From Halostagnicola kamekurae (GTDB taxonomy: Archaea > Halobacteriota > Halobacteria > Halobacteriales > Natrialbaceae), in contig NZ_FOZS01000001.1 of the NCBI RefSeq assembly GCF_900116205.1, forward strand, positions 930,001-994,000: a stretch of 64,000 nucleotides of DNA. The letters run 5' to 3'. Positions 17,839-27,280 of the stretch are shown in pieces. Below the pieces are notes generated by a model. That model saw only the letters and a list, made by a program, of their open reading frames with translations. It did no database searches and was not told where the DNA came from. Positions within the stretch are counted from its first letter, which is position 1; every line of letters starts with the position of its first letter. The position numbers and the translations under genes were made by a program.

Positions 17839-18402
17839 ATGGCCGAAGCCGAGGCGGACTCGAGCGAGCGATGTCACGCGCTCACCGACGACGGTGAGCG
17901 CTGCTCGCGGCCGGCTCAGGACGACGGGTTTTGCTACCAACACGACGAGAGTGATCCAACAGTGAGCGACAGTCAAACCGAACGACAGCACGAACAGGAA
18001 CACGACCAACAGGATGGCGAAACCACCGGTTCGCAAACGGCCGCGATGGCCGGCGAGGAAACGACGGATCCCGAAGACGTCGATACGAGTTCGCTCGAGG
18101 ATGCGGACATCGAAACCGGCGATGTCGACGAGAGCAAGATCGAGGGCGTCCTCGCGGTCCGTCGAACCGTGCAGTCGACGGCGGGCGAACTCATCGGCTA
18201 TCGGTTCGACGGAGTAAGCGAAATCACGCCGACCGACGAGGGGTGGCGCGCGGTCGCGGAAGTCGTCGAACGCGCCTCGATACCGGACACGCAGGACGTC
18301 CTCGGGCGGTACGAGATCGAACTCGACGAGGACGCGGTCGTGCTCGGCTACCAGCGGATCGACCGGTATCGACGCGGCGACACGGGGTCGTTCGAGGACT
18401 GA
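17839..18402 (+). CDS. gvpO: Gas vesicle protein GvpO with N-terminal Cys/His motif
   Basis: The C-terminal about 90 residues (VLAVRRTVQSTAGELIGYRF, and VLGRYEIELDEDAVVLGYQR) are the GvpO core; GvpO is essential for vesicle formation. The N-terminus carries an additional putative zinc-binding unit at residues 12-35: Cys12, Cys22, Cys31 and His34 in CHALTDDGERC...GFCYQH, a pattern seen as a stand-alone zinc knuckle in other archaeal and phage proteins. A Gln/Asp/Glu-rich linker joins the two. It lies downstream of gvpA, presumably in one transcript. Confidence 0.88.
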   Translation: MAEAEADSSERCHALTDDGERCSRPAQDDGFCYQHDESDPTVSDSQTERQHEQEHDQQDGETTGSQTAAMAGEETTDPEDVDTSSLEDADIETGDVDESKIEGVLAVRRTVQSTAGELIGYRFDGVSEITPTDEGWRAVAEVVERASIPDTQDVLGRYEIELDEDAVVLGYQRIDRYRRGDTGSFED

Positions 18403-18470
18403 TCCGTCACTGAACCTGATCGACACAACGGGGCCAGTGAAATCACGCCGACGCGTCTGTTAGCACCCGG

Positions 18471-20129
18471 TCAATCGGCCGGCGATCGCGCCGAGGCGTC
18501 CTCGAGCGACGAAATCTCCGTCCCCCGCAGCGCCGCTTTCGTCTCTGGGGCGAGTTCGGTGACGGTCGACCGCCCGTCGCGCTCTCGAACCACCAGTCCG
18601 TCGTCCTCGAGCGCGGACAGGTGGTGCGTGATCGTGCTCGAATCGCGATCGAGCGCGCTCGCGAGTTGACTGTTGTTCGGTCGCTCGAGCGTCGAGAGGG
18701 CCTCGAGCACGTCGCGTTTGGCGGGTTCCTCGAGCGCCGCCTGAAGCGCGGCGTCGGTCTCCTCGGGGTAGTACCGGCGCTTGCCGTTGACTTTGGCGGT
18801 CGTGAGGAGCCCTTCGTCCTCGAGGATCTGGACGTGATGGCGAACCGTCGACAGGGAAACGCCAGCGTCTTCGCCGAGCTCCGAGAGGTAACAGCCCGGC
18901 TTCGATTCGACGGTCTCGTAGATCGTCGCTCGAGTCTCGTTCTCGAGGGGGTCCGAGTCGTCGTACCTGCTGTACTTGAAGATCGGGAGTAGCTCCCACG
19001 GGAGCGCAGCGAGCGCCCGTCGGAGGAGGCGACGGCCAGTAGCGGACCAGTTTGCCACCGCGGAACTGGCCGTCCCGGTCAGCCCCCCGCTCCCGGCGGC
19101 GCTCGCGCCGGCACTCCCAGAGCCGCCCGCGAGACCGCCGGCCGCCGCACTCGCGCCCGCCGTTCCAGCACCGCCGAGGCTGGCGCCGGCCGCGCCGATT
19201 CCACCGCCAGCGCCGGCTCCGCCAGCCGCGGCGGCCGACGCGGACACGGCTCCCAACATTCCGACGAGAACCGCATCGGACGCGGTCTTGGCGGGCCCCT
19301 GCGATGTCGGCTCTTCGCCCGCGAGCGCGCTGCCGACCGGCGACTCGTCATCGACCGTCGCGGCGACTGCCGACGAGAGGGCGGTCGGGTCGGCTGCCGT
19401 GACGCTCGAGACGGTCTTCGAAACGCTCGAGGTGGCCCCCGACGCCGTCTCTGAGAGCGCGTCGGTCGTAGCGCCGACCGGTTCCGCGAGGAACGAACCG
19501 GTTCCGTTGGCCGGTTCGTCGGTCGCCCCCTCGAGTTCGCCGGGGGTGTCTCTGAAGGTGTCAGTCGCGTTTCCGAAGCCATCAGTCGCGTTTTCGAGGT
19601 CTTTTGAGGTGTTTTCGACATCATCCGTGCCCCCTTCGAGTTCGCCAGCCGCGTTCTCGAGGCCGTCAGTAGCGTTCCCGAGGTCGCTCGTCTCGTTCGT
19701 GGCGTTCGAGAGGGGCGCTGTCGAATCGGTTTCGTCGTCGATCGATCCATCGGCGTCGTCGGTGATGTCGCTATCCGAACCGTCGGCCTCCTCGAGGACG
19801 TCTGTCGTCTCGTCCGTCCCCGCATCAGTCGTATCGCCGTCGCTCTCGGTCGTCTCGTCAACTCCCTCGCTGGTGTTATCGACCGTGTCATCGATGCTCT
19901 CGGTGGTATCGTCGATACTACCGCTCGAGTCGGTGTCGATCGCGACTGTATCGATCGAGAGGGTATCGGCCTCGAGGGCATCCACGCCGATTCGGACTGG
20001 CCCGCTTCCCTCGAGCGAACGGTCTGCCGGCGCGGAGGCGAGAGCCGGTGCCGTCGCTCCCGCGACGATCGCACAGACCACCAGCGCGGCGAGGACCGCG
20101 ACCGTTCCGCTCGAGTTCGGCGAGGCCAT
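18471..20129 (-). CDS. Signal-peptide, membrane-anchored tandem winged-helix regulator
   Basis: The 552-residue protein has a modular layout. Residues 1-40 hold a signal peptide or anchor (VAVLAALVVCAIVAGATAPA). About 40-230 is an Asp/Ser/Thr-rich, presumably extracellular region with irregular repeats such as NATDGLENA and DLENATDGFGNATD. About 285-375 is a Gly/Ala/Ser-rich hydrophobic stretch that could span the membrane. The C-terminal about 150 residues contain two winged helix-turn-helix domains (ETVESKPGCYLSELGEDAGV, then LERPNNSQLASALDRDSST). It looks like a one-component sensor holding DNA-binding domains at the inner membrane face. The ATG at 20129 is chosen because the signal peptide begins there. 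Confidence 0.75.
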   Translation of the reverse strand: MASPNSSGTVAVLAALVVCAIVAGATAPALASAPADRSLEGSGPVRIGVDALEADTLSIDTVAIDTDSSGSIDDTTESIDDTVDNTSEGVDETTESDGDTTDAGTDETTDVLEEADGSDSDITDDADGSIDDETDSTAPLSNATNETSDLGNATDGLENAAGELEGGTDDVENTSKDLENATDGFGNATDTFRDTPGELEGATDEPANGTGSFLAEPVGATTDALSETASGATSSVSKTVSSVTAADPTALSSAVAATVDDESPVGSALAGEEPTSQGPAKTASDAVLVGMLGAVSASAAAAGGAGAGGGIGAAGASLGGAGTAGASAAAGGLAGGSGSAGASAAGSGGLTGTASSAVANWSATGRRLLRRALAALPWELLPIFKYSRYDDSDPLENETRATIYETVESKPGCYLSELGEDAGVSLSTVRHHVQILEDEGLLTTAKVNGKRRYYPEETDAALQAALEEPAKRDVLEALSTLERPNNSQLASALDRDSSTITHHLSALEDDGLVVRERDGRSTVTELAPETKAALRGTEISSLEDASARSPAD

Positions 20130-20248
20130 GGTGTCATCAGCTACTGGCGAGCCAATCGTAATACCTTTTTCCGTCGTTCGGGGCTCGAGAGCGGTCGCGT
20201 CCGGCTGATCCAGCAAGCTATTTCAGCGTCCGGCGGCCGGTACTGGAT

Positions 20249-22993
20249 ATGGACTCGGCCTGTGGCCCCCCACCAGAAATGGCCGACCGGCGCGAGGAAC
20301 TGACGCCCATGATGGGCCAGTATCACGACCTCTGTGCTCGCTACGACGACGCGATCGTCCTCTTTCAGGTCGGCGACTTCTACGAAACCTTCTGCGGCGC
20401 GGCCGAGCGGACCGCCCGCCTCCTCGAACTGACCCTGACGAGTCGCGAGGACTCGACCGGAGAGTACCCGATGACCGGCATTCCGGTCGACAACGCGGCG
20501 TCGTACATCGACGACCTGCTCGAGGCAGGCTACCGCGTCGCGGTCGCCGATCAGGTCGAAGAACCGGGCGAGTCGCCCGGCGTGGTCGAACGCGCCGTCA
20601 CCCGCGTCATCACCCCCGGGACGCTCACCGAGGACGAACTGCTCGCGAGCGACGACAACAACTTCGTCGCGGCGCTGGCTCGCACCGACGACACGCACGG
20701 ACTCGCGCTGCTCGACGTCTCGACGGGCGATTTCCTCGCGACGAGTTCGACCTCGAGCGAGGCGATCGCAGACGAGATCAGCCGATTCGCCCCCGCGGAG
20801 GCGATCGTCGGTCCCGGTGTCGACGGGGCGCTGGCACCCGAAGCGTGCATGGTGACGCCCTTCGACGAATCCGTCTTCGAGCGCGAGCGCGCCGGCGAAC
20901 TGCTCGCCGACTACTTCGGCGACCCCGATTCGCTGCTCGCGGGAGACGCGGAAGTACGGGCCTGCGGTGCCCTGCTCGCATACGCGGAGTACGCCCGAGG
21001 CGGAGTCGAGGAAGACGAAGACGCCGACTCCGACGGGACGATCGAAACCGGCACCCAGACGACCAGACTCGAGTACCTGACCCACCTCACGCGGTACGAC
21101 CCGCGGGAGTATCTCCTGCTCGACGCCGTCGCGCTGCGGAGCCTCGAACTGTTCGAACCGCGGGCCGTCTACGGCCGAGAGGAGGCGACGCTGTTCGGCG
21201 TCCTCGACGAAACCTCGAGCGCGCTGGGCGGGCGGAAACTCAGGGACTGGCTTCGCCGACCGCTGCTCGAACCCGCGCGGATCGACGCGCGCCTGGACGC
21301 GGTCGAGGCGCTTACCGGCGACGTCCGCACCAGAGAGGAACTGACGGACCTTCTCAGGGATGTCTACGATCTCGAGCGGCTTATCGGACGGATCTCACGC
21401 GAGCGTGCGAACGCGCGGGATCTGCGCTCGCTGCGGGACACGCTCGCGGTCGTCCCCGAACTGCGAGACCGACTCGAGGGCGTTCGGGACGAGTGCGACC
21501 GACTCGAGACGCTGCACGCGAACCTCGATCCCCTCTCCGACGTTCGGGAACTGATCGAGGACGGCCTCGTCGCCGATCCGCCCATCGAGATCACCGAGGG
21601 CGGCGTCATCGCCGAGGGGTACGACGACGACCTCGACGAACTCCGCGAGACCGCGCGGGACGGCAAGCGGTGGATCGACGACCTCGAGGAGAGCGAACGC
21701 GAACGGACCGGCATCGACTCGCTGTCGGTCGGTTACAATTCCGTCCACGGCTACTACATCGAGGTGACGAACCCGAACCTCGAGTCCGTGCCAGAGAACT
21801 ACCAGCGCAGGCAGACGCTGAAGAACTCCGAGCGGTTCGTCACGCCGGAGCTCAAGAAACGGGAGGATGAGATCGTCGGTGCCGAGGAGCGCGCCGACGA
21901 GCGCGAGTACGAACTCTTCTGCGAGATTCGACGCGAAATCGCGGCGGCAGTCGAACGCGTCCAAGGGCTCGCCTCGGCCGTCGCGACGCTCGACGCGCTC
22001 GTCTCGCTCTCGACCGTCGCGGCCCAGTACGACTACTGTCGGCCCGAGGTTATAGGGCGGGACGAACCGCGCACGCTCGAGATCGAGGGCGGCAGACACC
22101 CCGTCGTCGAGCGAACCCAGGAGTCGTTCGTCCCGAACGGGGCCCGCTTCGCCGACGACCGCCGACTGGGGATCATCACCGGGCCGAACATGTCCGGAAA
22201 GTCGACGTACATGCGACAGGTCGCCCAGATCGCGCTGCTCGCGCAGGTCGGGAGCTTCGTCCCCGCCCGCTCCGTTCGGCTGACGCCCCTCGAGCGGATC
22301 TTCACGCGCGTCGGCGCGAGCGACGACATCGCGGGCGGGCGCTCGACGTTCATGGTCGAGATGGACGAACTCGCGACGATCCTCGAGGAGGCCGACGAGC
22401 GCTCGCTCGTCCTGCTCGACGAAGTCGGCCGCGGGACCTCCACGGCGGACGGGCTCGCCATCGCGCAGGCGATCACCGAACACCTCCACGACGAGGTCGG
22501 CGCGACGACGCTGTTTGCGACACACCACCACCCGCTGACCGAGTTGACCGACGATCTCGAGGCCGCGTTCACGCTGCACTTCGAGACGACCCAGGAAGAC
22601 GGCGAGGTCGTCTTCCACCACGACATCGCCCCCGGCGCGGCCGACGGTTCCTACGGCGTCTCAGTCGCGACCGCGGCGGGCGTCCCCGAACCCGTCGTCG
22701 AGCGCTCGCGAGAGCTGGTCGCGGAGGCGGGCGCCGAGTCCGCGACCGAACGGGCGGGAGCGGGCGACGGCGAAACGGCCGCAACTGACGACGCGATGAC
22801 TGCGGCCGACGACGCGACGACTGGAACTACCGACGCGCCCAGCGCGACCGACGACGCGACGACGGCGACCGCGGACGGCGGGGACGTGCCGACCGACGTC
22901 GCGGCCGAACTCCGCGCGCTCGATCTCGCCCACCTCACGCCGGTCGAGGCGCTGACGGAACTGGATCGATTGAAGCGGTTGCTCGAGGAGTGA
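20249..22993 (+). CDS. mutS: DNA mismatch recognition protein MutS
   Basis: The 914-residue protein is a MutS1. The mismatch-binding Phe-x-Glu lies in [12 protein letters not shown] (about residue 38-50). The connector, lever and clamp domains follow, then the ATPase with Walker [10 protein letters not shown] (about 650) and Walker [14 protein letters not shown]. Near the C-terminus a linker of about 50 residues is almost entirely Ala/Thr/Asp. The start at 20249 matches haloarchaeal MutS N-termini (xPPEMA..ELTPMM). No mutL is adjacent. The gene is convergent with nucS, which encodes an alternative mismatch endonuclease. Confidence 0.97.
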   Translation: MDSACGPPPEMADRREELTPMMGQYHDLCARYDDAIVLFQVGDFYETFCGAAERTARLLELTLTSREDSTGEYPMTGIPVDNAASYIDDLLEAGYRVAVADQVEEPGESPGVVERAVTRVITPGTLTEDELLASDDNNFVAALARTDDTHGLALLDVSTGDFLATSSTSSEAIADEISRFAPAEAIVGPGVDGALAPEACMVTPFDESVFERERAGELLADYFGDPDSLLAGDAEVRACGALLAYAEYARGGVEEDEDADSDGTIETGTQTTRLEYLTHLTRYDPREYLLLDAVALRSLELFEPRAVYGREEATLFGVLDETSSALGGRKLRDWLRRPLLEPARIDARLDAVEALTGDVRTREELTDLLRDVYDLERLIGRISRERANARDLRSLRDTLAVVPELRDRLEGVRDECDRLETLHANLDPLSDVRELIEDGLVADPPIEITEGGVIAEGYDDDLDELRETARDGKRWIDDLEESERERTGIDSLSVGYNSVHGYYIEVTNPNLESVPENYQRRQTLKNSERFVTPELKKREDEIVGAEERADEREYELFCEIRREIAAAVERVQGLASAVATLDALVSLSTVAAQYDYCRPEVIGRDEPRTLEIEGGRHPVVERTQESFVPNGARFADDRRLGIITGPNMSGKSTYMRQVAQIALLAQVGSFVPARSVRLTPLERIFTRVGASDDIAGGRSTFMVEMDELATILEEADERSLVLLDEVGRGTSTADGLAIAQAITEHLHDEVGATTLFATHHHPLTELTDDLEAAFTLHFETTQEDGEVVFHHDIAPGAADGSYGVSVATAAGVPEPVVERSRELVAEAGAESATERAGAGDGETAATDDAMTAADDATTGTTDAPSATDDATTATADGGDVPTDVAAELRALDLAHLTPVEALTELDRLKRLLEE

Positions 22994-23367
22994 GCCGCTT
23001 CGAACTGATTCGCCTCGCGGAAATAATGTCGCTCTCTCTACCTACCCCGCCTGACCACCCTCGTCTAACCAACCGCCCTGCGGTGGCGCGCGCTGGATCG
23101 CGGCGAGCGGGAGCGAACCGCGATCGAAAGCCGTGCGAGGGATGAACGAGTGAGCCGTGTGCGACGCGTTGCGTCGCGCGGCAACGAACGAGTGAGTCGG
23201 CTGGGGAGGACGTGGCGATTCGTGTTGTCGGCTCGAGTGATGGTACCAGATCGACTGCTGTCGTCTACTCGAGAACCCCTCCTCGGGCGTTCCGCTTCGA
23301 GCCCTCGCTCGGACCCGGCCGGCCGAATCCAGCTCTTTCGGCCGAATATCGACACTCGATCCGAGTA
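22994..23367. other. Convergent mutS-nucS spacer with direct repeat and hairpin
   Basis: No gene is seen. The direct repeat GAACGAGTGAG occurs at 23144 and 23186. Between the copies lies a perfect 7-bp hairpin GCGACGC-GTT-GCGTCGC (23161-23177). The arrangement could terminate both converging transcripts or be a dispersed haloarchaeal intergenic repeat. Confidence 0.45.
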
Positions 23368-24111
23368 TCAACCCTCTCCGACCGGCTCGAGCGAGACGAA
23401 CTCGAGGTCGTGCTCGCCGAGCAGTCCGCGCGCCCGATCCGTCACCGACGGCGCGACCAGAATCCCTCGAATCGACGCATCGGCGTGTAGATCGCGCTCG
23501 AGCGCGTCGACGTACCGCCGCAACTGGCTCACCGCGTCGGGGCCGACGCGGCGTCGCTTGAGTTCCACGACGACCGCGCGGCCGACCGAGTCCTCGCCGT
23601 AGATGTCGATCGCACCCGCGGGCGTGTCGCGCTCGGTCGCAAGCGGCCGAAAGCCGGGCTCGAGCAGGCCGGGATCCTCGAGGATCCGCTGGCGGAGGTC
23701 CTCCTCGGTCCCGACGAGGGTGAGGTCGCTCGAGTCGGAGATCGGAAACAGCGACACCTGAGCCACGCGCTCGAACCCGACCAGCAGCCGCTCTTCGGGG
23801 GTCGACCGGTGGCTCTCGAGGAACAGCGCGTCATCCTCGCAATACACCTCGTGGCTACACCCCGGTGGCTGCCAGTTGACCGGCTGCTGGCCCTCGTCGG
23901 TGTGGACCAGCGTCGTGCCGTCCGGTTTGCACATGACGTGTCGATCCCCTGCCTCGAGCCGGCTCGCAGCCCGGCCGTCGTACTCGACGGTACACCGGCC
24001 GAAGACGGTCACCAGCGCGTCGCGATCGATGCCGTCGGCGACGGTTTCTCGCGCCGTCTCGACGGCGGGCTGCTCGAGGGTGACGGGACCCGTGTGATCG
24101 GAGGCGGTCAC
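23368..24111 (-). CDS. nucS: Mismatch-specific endonuclease NucS/EndoMS
   Basis: NucS/EndoMS cleaves both strands at mismatches in archaea and actinobacteria. The 247-residue protein has the N-terminal dimerisation/DNA-binding domain (HVMCKPDGTTLVHTDEGQQP in part, QPPGCS) and a C-terminal RecB-like nuclease with AIDIYGED and VVVELKRRR, supplying the Asp and Glu-x-Lys catalytic triad. The start is GTG at 24111; a TATA box 26 nt upstream makes it leaderless. No PCNA-binding box is visible at the C-terminus (VSLEPVGEG). Confidence 0.94.
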   Translation of the reverse strand: MTASDHTGPVTLEQPAVETARETVADGIDRDALVTVFGRCTVEYDGRAASRLEAGDRHVMCKPDGTTLVHTDEGQQPVNWQPPGCSHEVYCEDDALFLESHRSTPEERLLVGFERVAQVSLFPISDSSDLTLVGTEEDLRQRILEDPGLLEPGFRPLATERDTPAGAIDIYGEDSVGRAVVVELKRRRVGPDAVSQLRRYVDALERDLHADASIRGILVAPSVTDRARGLLGEHDLEFVSLEPVGEG

Positions 24112-24133
24112 TGGACGAGCTAGCCGCCGACCG

Positions 24134-24142
24134 GATAAAAAC
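24134..24142 (-). promoter_or_regulatory. nucS promoter TATA box
   Basis: On the minus strand it reads GTTTTTATCC, about 26 nt before the GTG at 24111, consistent with a leaderless GTG-initiated transcript. Confidence 0.5.
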
Positions 24143-24210
24143 GGCCCGACACGCCGCGGAACCGGCGACGGAATCGACCGATGTCGAACCGATCACTACA
24201 GACGACAACG

Positions 24211-24264
24211 CCACCGACACCCCGGCATCGACGCCCACCACCGACGCCCAGCCACCGACGACTC
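24211..24264. repeat. Four degenerate 13-14 bp tandem units
   Basis: CCACCGACG-type units begin at about 24211, 24225, 24238 and 24251. They lie in the 188-bp spacer just downstream of the minus-strand hypothetical gene at 24300-24788 and upstream of nucS. Confidence 0.5.
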
Positions 24265-24299
24265 GCCCGTCGCCACGCAGGCGAGTCCCTTCCCGGTGC

Positions 24300-24788
24300 T
24301 TACTCGGAATCGATGGCGAACGGGCTGTCGCGCTCGGTCCAGTCCCAGCCCGGAAGGCGCGTCTGAAAGCCCGCGGCCAGGGCCGCCTCGAGGTCGTCGA
24401 CGCCCGCGTTGTCCTCGCTCGAGCCGTGAACGTGAACGTCCGCGTAGTGAAAGGTCGCTTCGCCCAACGTCCGAAGAGGCTGGGTGCCCGCGATCGTGGC
24501 GGCCAGTTCGCGCCCGAGGATCTCGTCGACGACGAAGCCGGGGTAGTCGTCCGCGACGTCGAGCTCCCGGAGTATCGCGACCAACGCCGCGACGTTGACC
24601 GCGAGGTCGCCGTCGGCAAACACTGCGTCGACTTCCGCCCGATACTGCGTCTCGGTGACCGGATCCACGTCGGTCTCGAACTGCTCGCCGAGCGCGGCGC
24701 GAACGTCGTTTATCGTCGCCACGACGCTCGGAGATCGCGTCGCTATCCAGTCGCGCTGTTCGACGACGGCGGCTGGCGTGAGTCGCAT
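24300..24788 (-). CDS. Conserved-looking haloarchaeal protein, unknown function
   Basis: The 162-residue soluble protein starts MRLTPAAVVEQRDWIATRSP. It contains acidic helices, a segment DVADDYPGFVVDEILGRELA in the middle and a C-terminal FHYADVHVHGSSE with three His residues. I recognise no named family. I chose the ATG at 24788 because protein-like composition begins there. The frame is open much further upstream but is basic and Ser/Arg-rich. A TATA-like CTATAAAAG on the minus strand at 24829-24837 gives a leader of about 15-20 nt. It is divergent from the aCPSF1 gene. Confidence 0.7.
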   Translation of the reverse strand: MRLTPAAVVEQRDWIATRSPSVVATINDVRAALGEQFETDVDPVTETQYRAEVDAVFADGDLAVNVAALVAILRELDVADDYPGFVVDEILGRELAATIAGTQPLRTLGEATFHYADVHVHGSSEDNAGVDDLEAALAAGFQTRLPGWDWTERDSPFAIDSE

Positions 24789-25131
24789 ACCGGCCGTTCG
24801 GGCCCAACCGTCCTGATCTTTGCGAAGGCTTTTATAGCATGCGCGGATTACCCTCGAGTAAGCGGGTTCTTCCTGGAATCTTCCCGCACGGACCAGGATA
24901 ACCGATCCGGGAGCGTACCGACGTACGAAGACGGACGGCGTACCCGAGATACCTATCGATGTCGTGAGATGCGACGAAAACGCCCCCGTTTGGGGTCGTC
25001 TCTCGATGCCATCGACGGATTCGACACGAGCGGTACTCTCGGATACGACACCGCCCTGACTCCCCGCTTTCCGTGGGACGTTCCAGACTCCACGATCGAC
25101 GGGACGTTCACGAAATCCACATTCGGCGATT
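24789..25131. other. Divergent promoter region upstream of aCPSF1
   Basis: This 343-bp spacer has no gene. It contains the TATA box of the minus-strand hypothetical gene (24829-24837). I see no strong TATA box at the expected position before the aCPSF1 ATG. Confidence 0.4.
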
Positions 25132-27066
25132 ATGAGCACTGTAGAGCAGCAACTCGACGATTTGGAAGAACAGATCACGAGCGAGTTACCGGCAGATATC
25201 TCGATCTCCTCGGTGAAATACGAAGGCCCCGAACTGGTGGTCTACACGCGCGACCCGAAGAAGTTCGCCCAGAAGGGCGACCTGATCCGGCAACTGGCGA
25301 GCAAGCTTCGAAAACGGATCACCGTCCGGCCCGATCCGAGCGTTCTCTCGAGACCCGAGGAGGCGCGCGAGCAGATCATGAACGTCATCCCTGAAGAGGC
25401 TGGGGTGACGGACCTCGATTTCCACGCAGACACCGGCGAGGTCGTCATCGAGGCCCAGAAGCCGGGCATGGTGATCGGCCGCCACGGCTCGACGCTTCGA
25501 GACATCACGAAAAACGTCGGCTGGACGCCCGAAGTCGTCCGCACGCCGCCGATCGAGTCCTCGACGGTCTCGAACGTTCGGAACTTCCTCAAGCAAGAAC
25601 GCGACGAGCGCCGTGACGTCTTAGAGCGCGTCGGCCGACAGATCCACCGCGAGGAGATGTCCGACGACGAGTACGTTCGCATCACCACGCTGGGCTGCTG
25701 TCGCGAAGTCGGCCGCGCGTCCTTCATCCTCTCGACGCCCGAGACGCGGATCCTGATCGACTGCGGCGACAAACCCGGTGCCGAGGGCGAAGTGCCGTAC
25801 CTCCACGCGCCCGAAGCGCTCGGTGCCGGCCCGCAGACGATCGACGCCGTCGTGCTCACGCACGCGCACCTCGACCACTCCGCGCTGATTCCGCTTCTCT
25901 TCAAGTACGGCTACGACGGCCCGATCTACTGCACCGAGCCGACGCGCGATCTGATGGGGCTTCTCACGCTCGACTACCTCGACGTCGCCACGAAGGAAGG
26001 GCGCACGCCGCCGTACGAATCCGAGATGGTCCGCGAGGCGATCAAACACTGTATTCCCCTCGAGTACGGCGACGTCACGGACATTGCGCCGGACGTCAAG
26101 CTCACGTTCCACAACGCGGGACACATTCTCGGCTCCGCGGTCAGTCACTTCCACATCGGCGACGGCCTCTACAACGTCGCGTTCTCCGGCGACATCCACT
26201 ACGACGACACGCGCCTTTTCAACGGCGCGACAAACGACTTCCCGCGGGTCGAGACGCTCGTTCTCGAGTCGACCTACGGCGGTCGGAACGATTACCAGAC
26301 CGATCAGGCGGAGTCCGAGGAGAAGCTCAAGGAGGTCATCAACGAGACCGCAGACCGCGGCGGGAAAGTCCTCGTCCCGGCGTTCGCCGTCGGCCGGTCT
26401 CAGGAGATCATGCTCGTCTTGGAGAAGGCAATGCGAGACGGCGAGATTCCGCGGATGCCGGTCCACCTCGACGGGATGATCTGGGAGGCGACGGCGATTC
26501 ACACGACCTATCCCGAGTACCTGCGCGACGACCTCCGCGATCGGATCTTCCACGACGACGAGAACCCCTTCTTGGCCGACGAGTTCAACCACATCGACGG
26601 CGGCGAGGAAGAGCGCCAGGACGTCGCCGACGGCGACTCTTGTATCATCCTCTCGACCTCCGGGATGGTCACCGGCGGCCCGATCATGTCGTGGTTGAGT
26701 CACCTCGGTCCGGACCCGGACTCGTCGCTCGTCTTCGTCGGTTACCAGGCCCAGGGAACGCTCGGCCGACGCATCCAGAACGGCTGGGACGAGATCCCCA
26801 CCAGCGAAGTCGGCGCGATGGGCGACGGCAACGGCCGCGGCACGCTCTCGCTCAACATGGAAGTCGAAACCGTCGATGGCTTCTCCGGGCACGCCGACCG
26901 CGAGGGCCTCGTGAACTTCGTCGACACGATGAACCCGCGCCCGGAGAAAGTCCTCTGTGTCCACGGCGACGAACGCTCCACGCAGGACCTCTCCTCTGCG
27001 CTCTATCACGACTACAACATGCGCACGTTCGCGCCGAAGAACCTCGAGACCTTCCGGTTCCTCTAG
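25132..27066 (+). CDS. aCPSF1/FttA beta-CASP ribonuclease, transcription termination factor
   Basis: aCPSF1 (FttA) is the archaeal homologue of CPSF73 and terminates transcription by cleaving the nascent RNA. The 644-residue protein has two N-terminal KH domains (about 1-150, with GMVIGRHGSTLRDI) and a metallo-beta-lactamase core (HAHLDHS, about residue 245). A beta-CASP domain follows, with further metal ligands in the GHILGSAVSHF, FSGDIHYDD and SGHADREGL motifs. The length and C-terminal RTFAPKNLETFRFL are typical of the family. Confidence 0.96.
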   Translation: MSTVEQQLDDLEEQITSELPADISISSVKYEGPELVVYTRDPKKFAQKGDLIRQLASKLRKRITVRPDPSVLSRPEEAREQIMNVIPEEAGVTDLDFHADTGEVVIEAQKPGMVIGRHGSTLRDITKNVGWTPEVVRTPPIESSTVSNVRNFLKQERDERRDVLERVGRQIHREEMSDDEYVRITTLGCCREVGRASFILSTPETRILIDCGDKPGAEGEVPYLHAPEALGAGPQTIDAVVLTHAHLDHSALIPLLFKYGYDGPIYCTEPTRDLMGLLTLDYLDVATKEGRTPPYESEMVREAIKHCIPLEYGDVTDIAPDVKLTFHNAGHILGSAVSHFHIGDGLYNVAFSGDIHYDDTRLFNGATNDFPRVETLVLESTYGGRNDYQTDQAESEEKLKEVINETADRGGKVLVPAFAVGRSQEIMLVLEKAMRDGEIPRMPVHLDGMIWEATAIHTTYPEYLRDDLRDRIFHDDENPFLADEFNHIDGGEEERQDVADGDSCIILSTSGMVTGGPIMSWLSHLGPDPDSSLVFVGYQAQGTLGRRIQNGWDEIPTSEVGAMGDGNGRGTLSLNMEVETVDGFSGHADREGLVNFVDTMNPRPEKVLCVHGDERSTQDLSSALYHDYNMRTFAPKNLETFRFL

Positions 27067-27280
27067 GCTCGAGCCGGCGTTTCGACTCCGTACAGACTGT
27101 TTTGTGGTCGCTCGAGTCGCGACGTGAACGAGCCACCTACTCGAACTGGCGAGTAAAATTCGAACCGCCGAGTGAACGGGAACGGTCACGGCGCGCGCGG
27201 CTCGGATCGAACCCAAGCGACTTTCCGAGTCGGAGCGATACCGCCCTCGTGAGCGATTGCATACGGCTGGTGATCGACGA

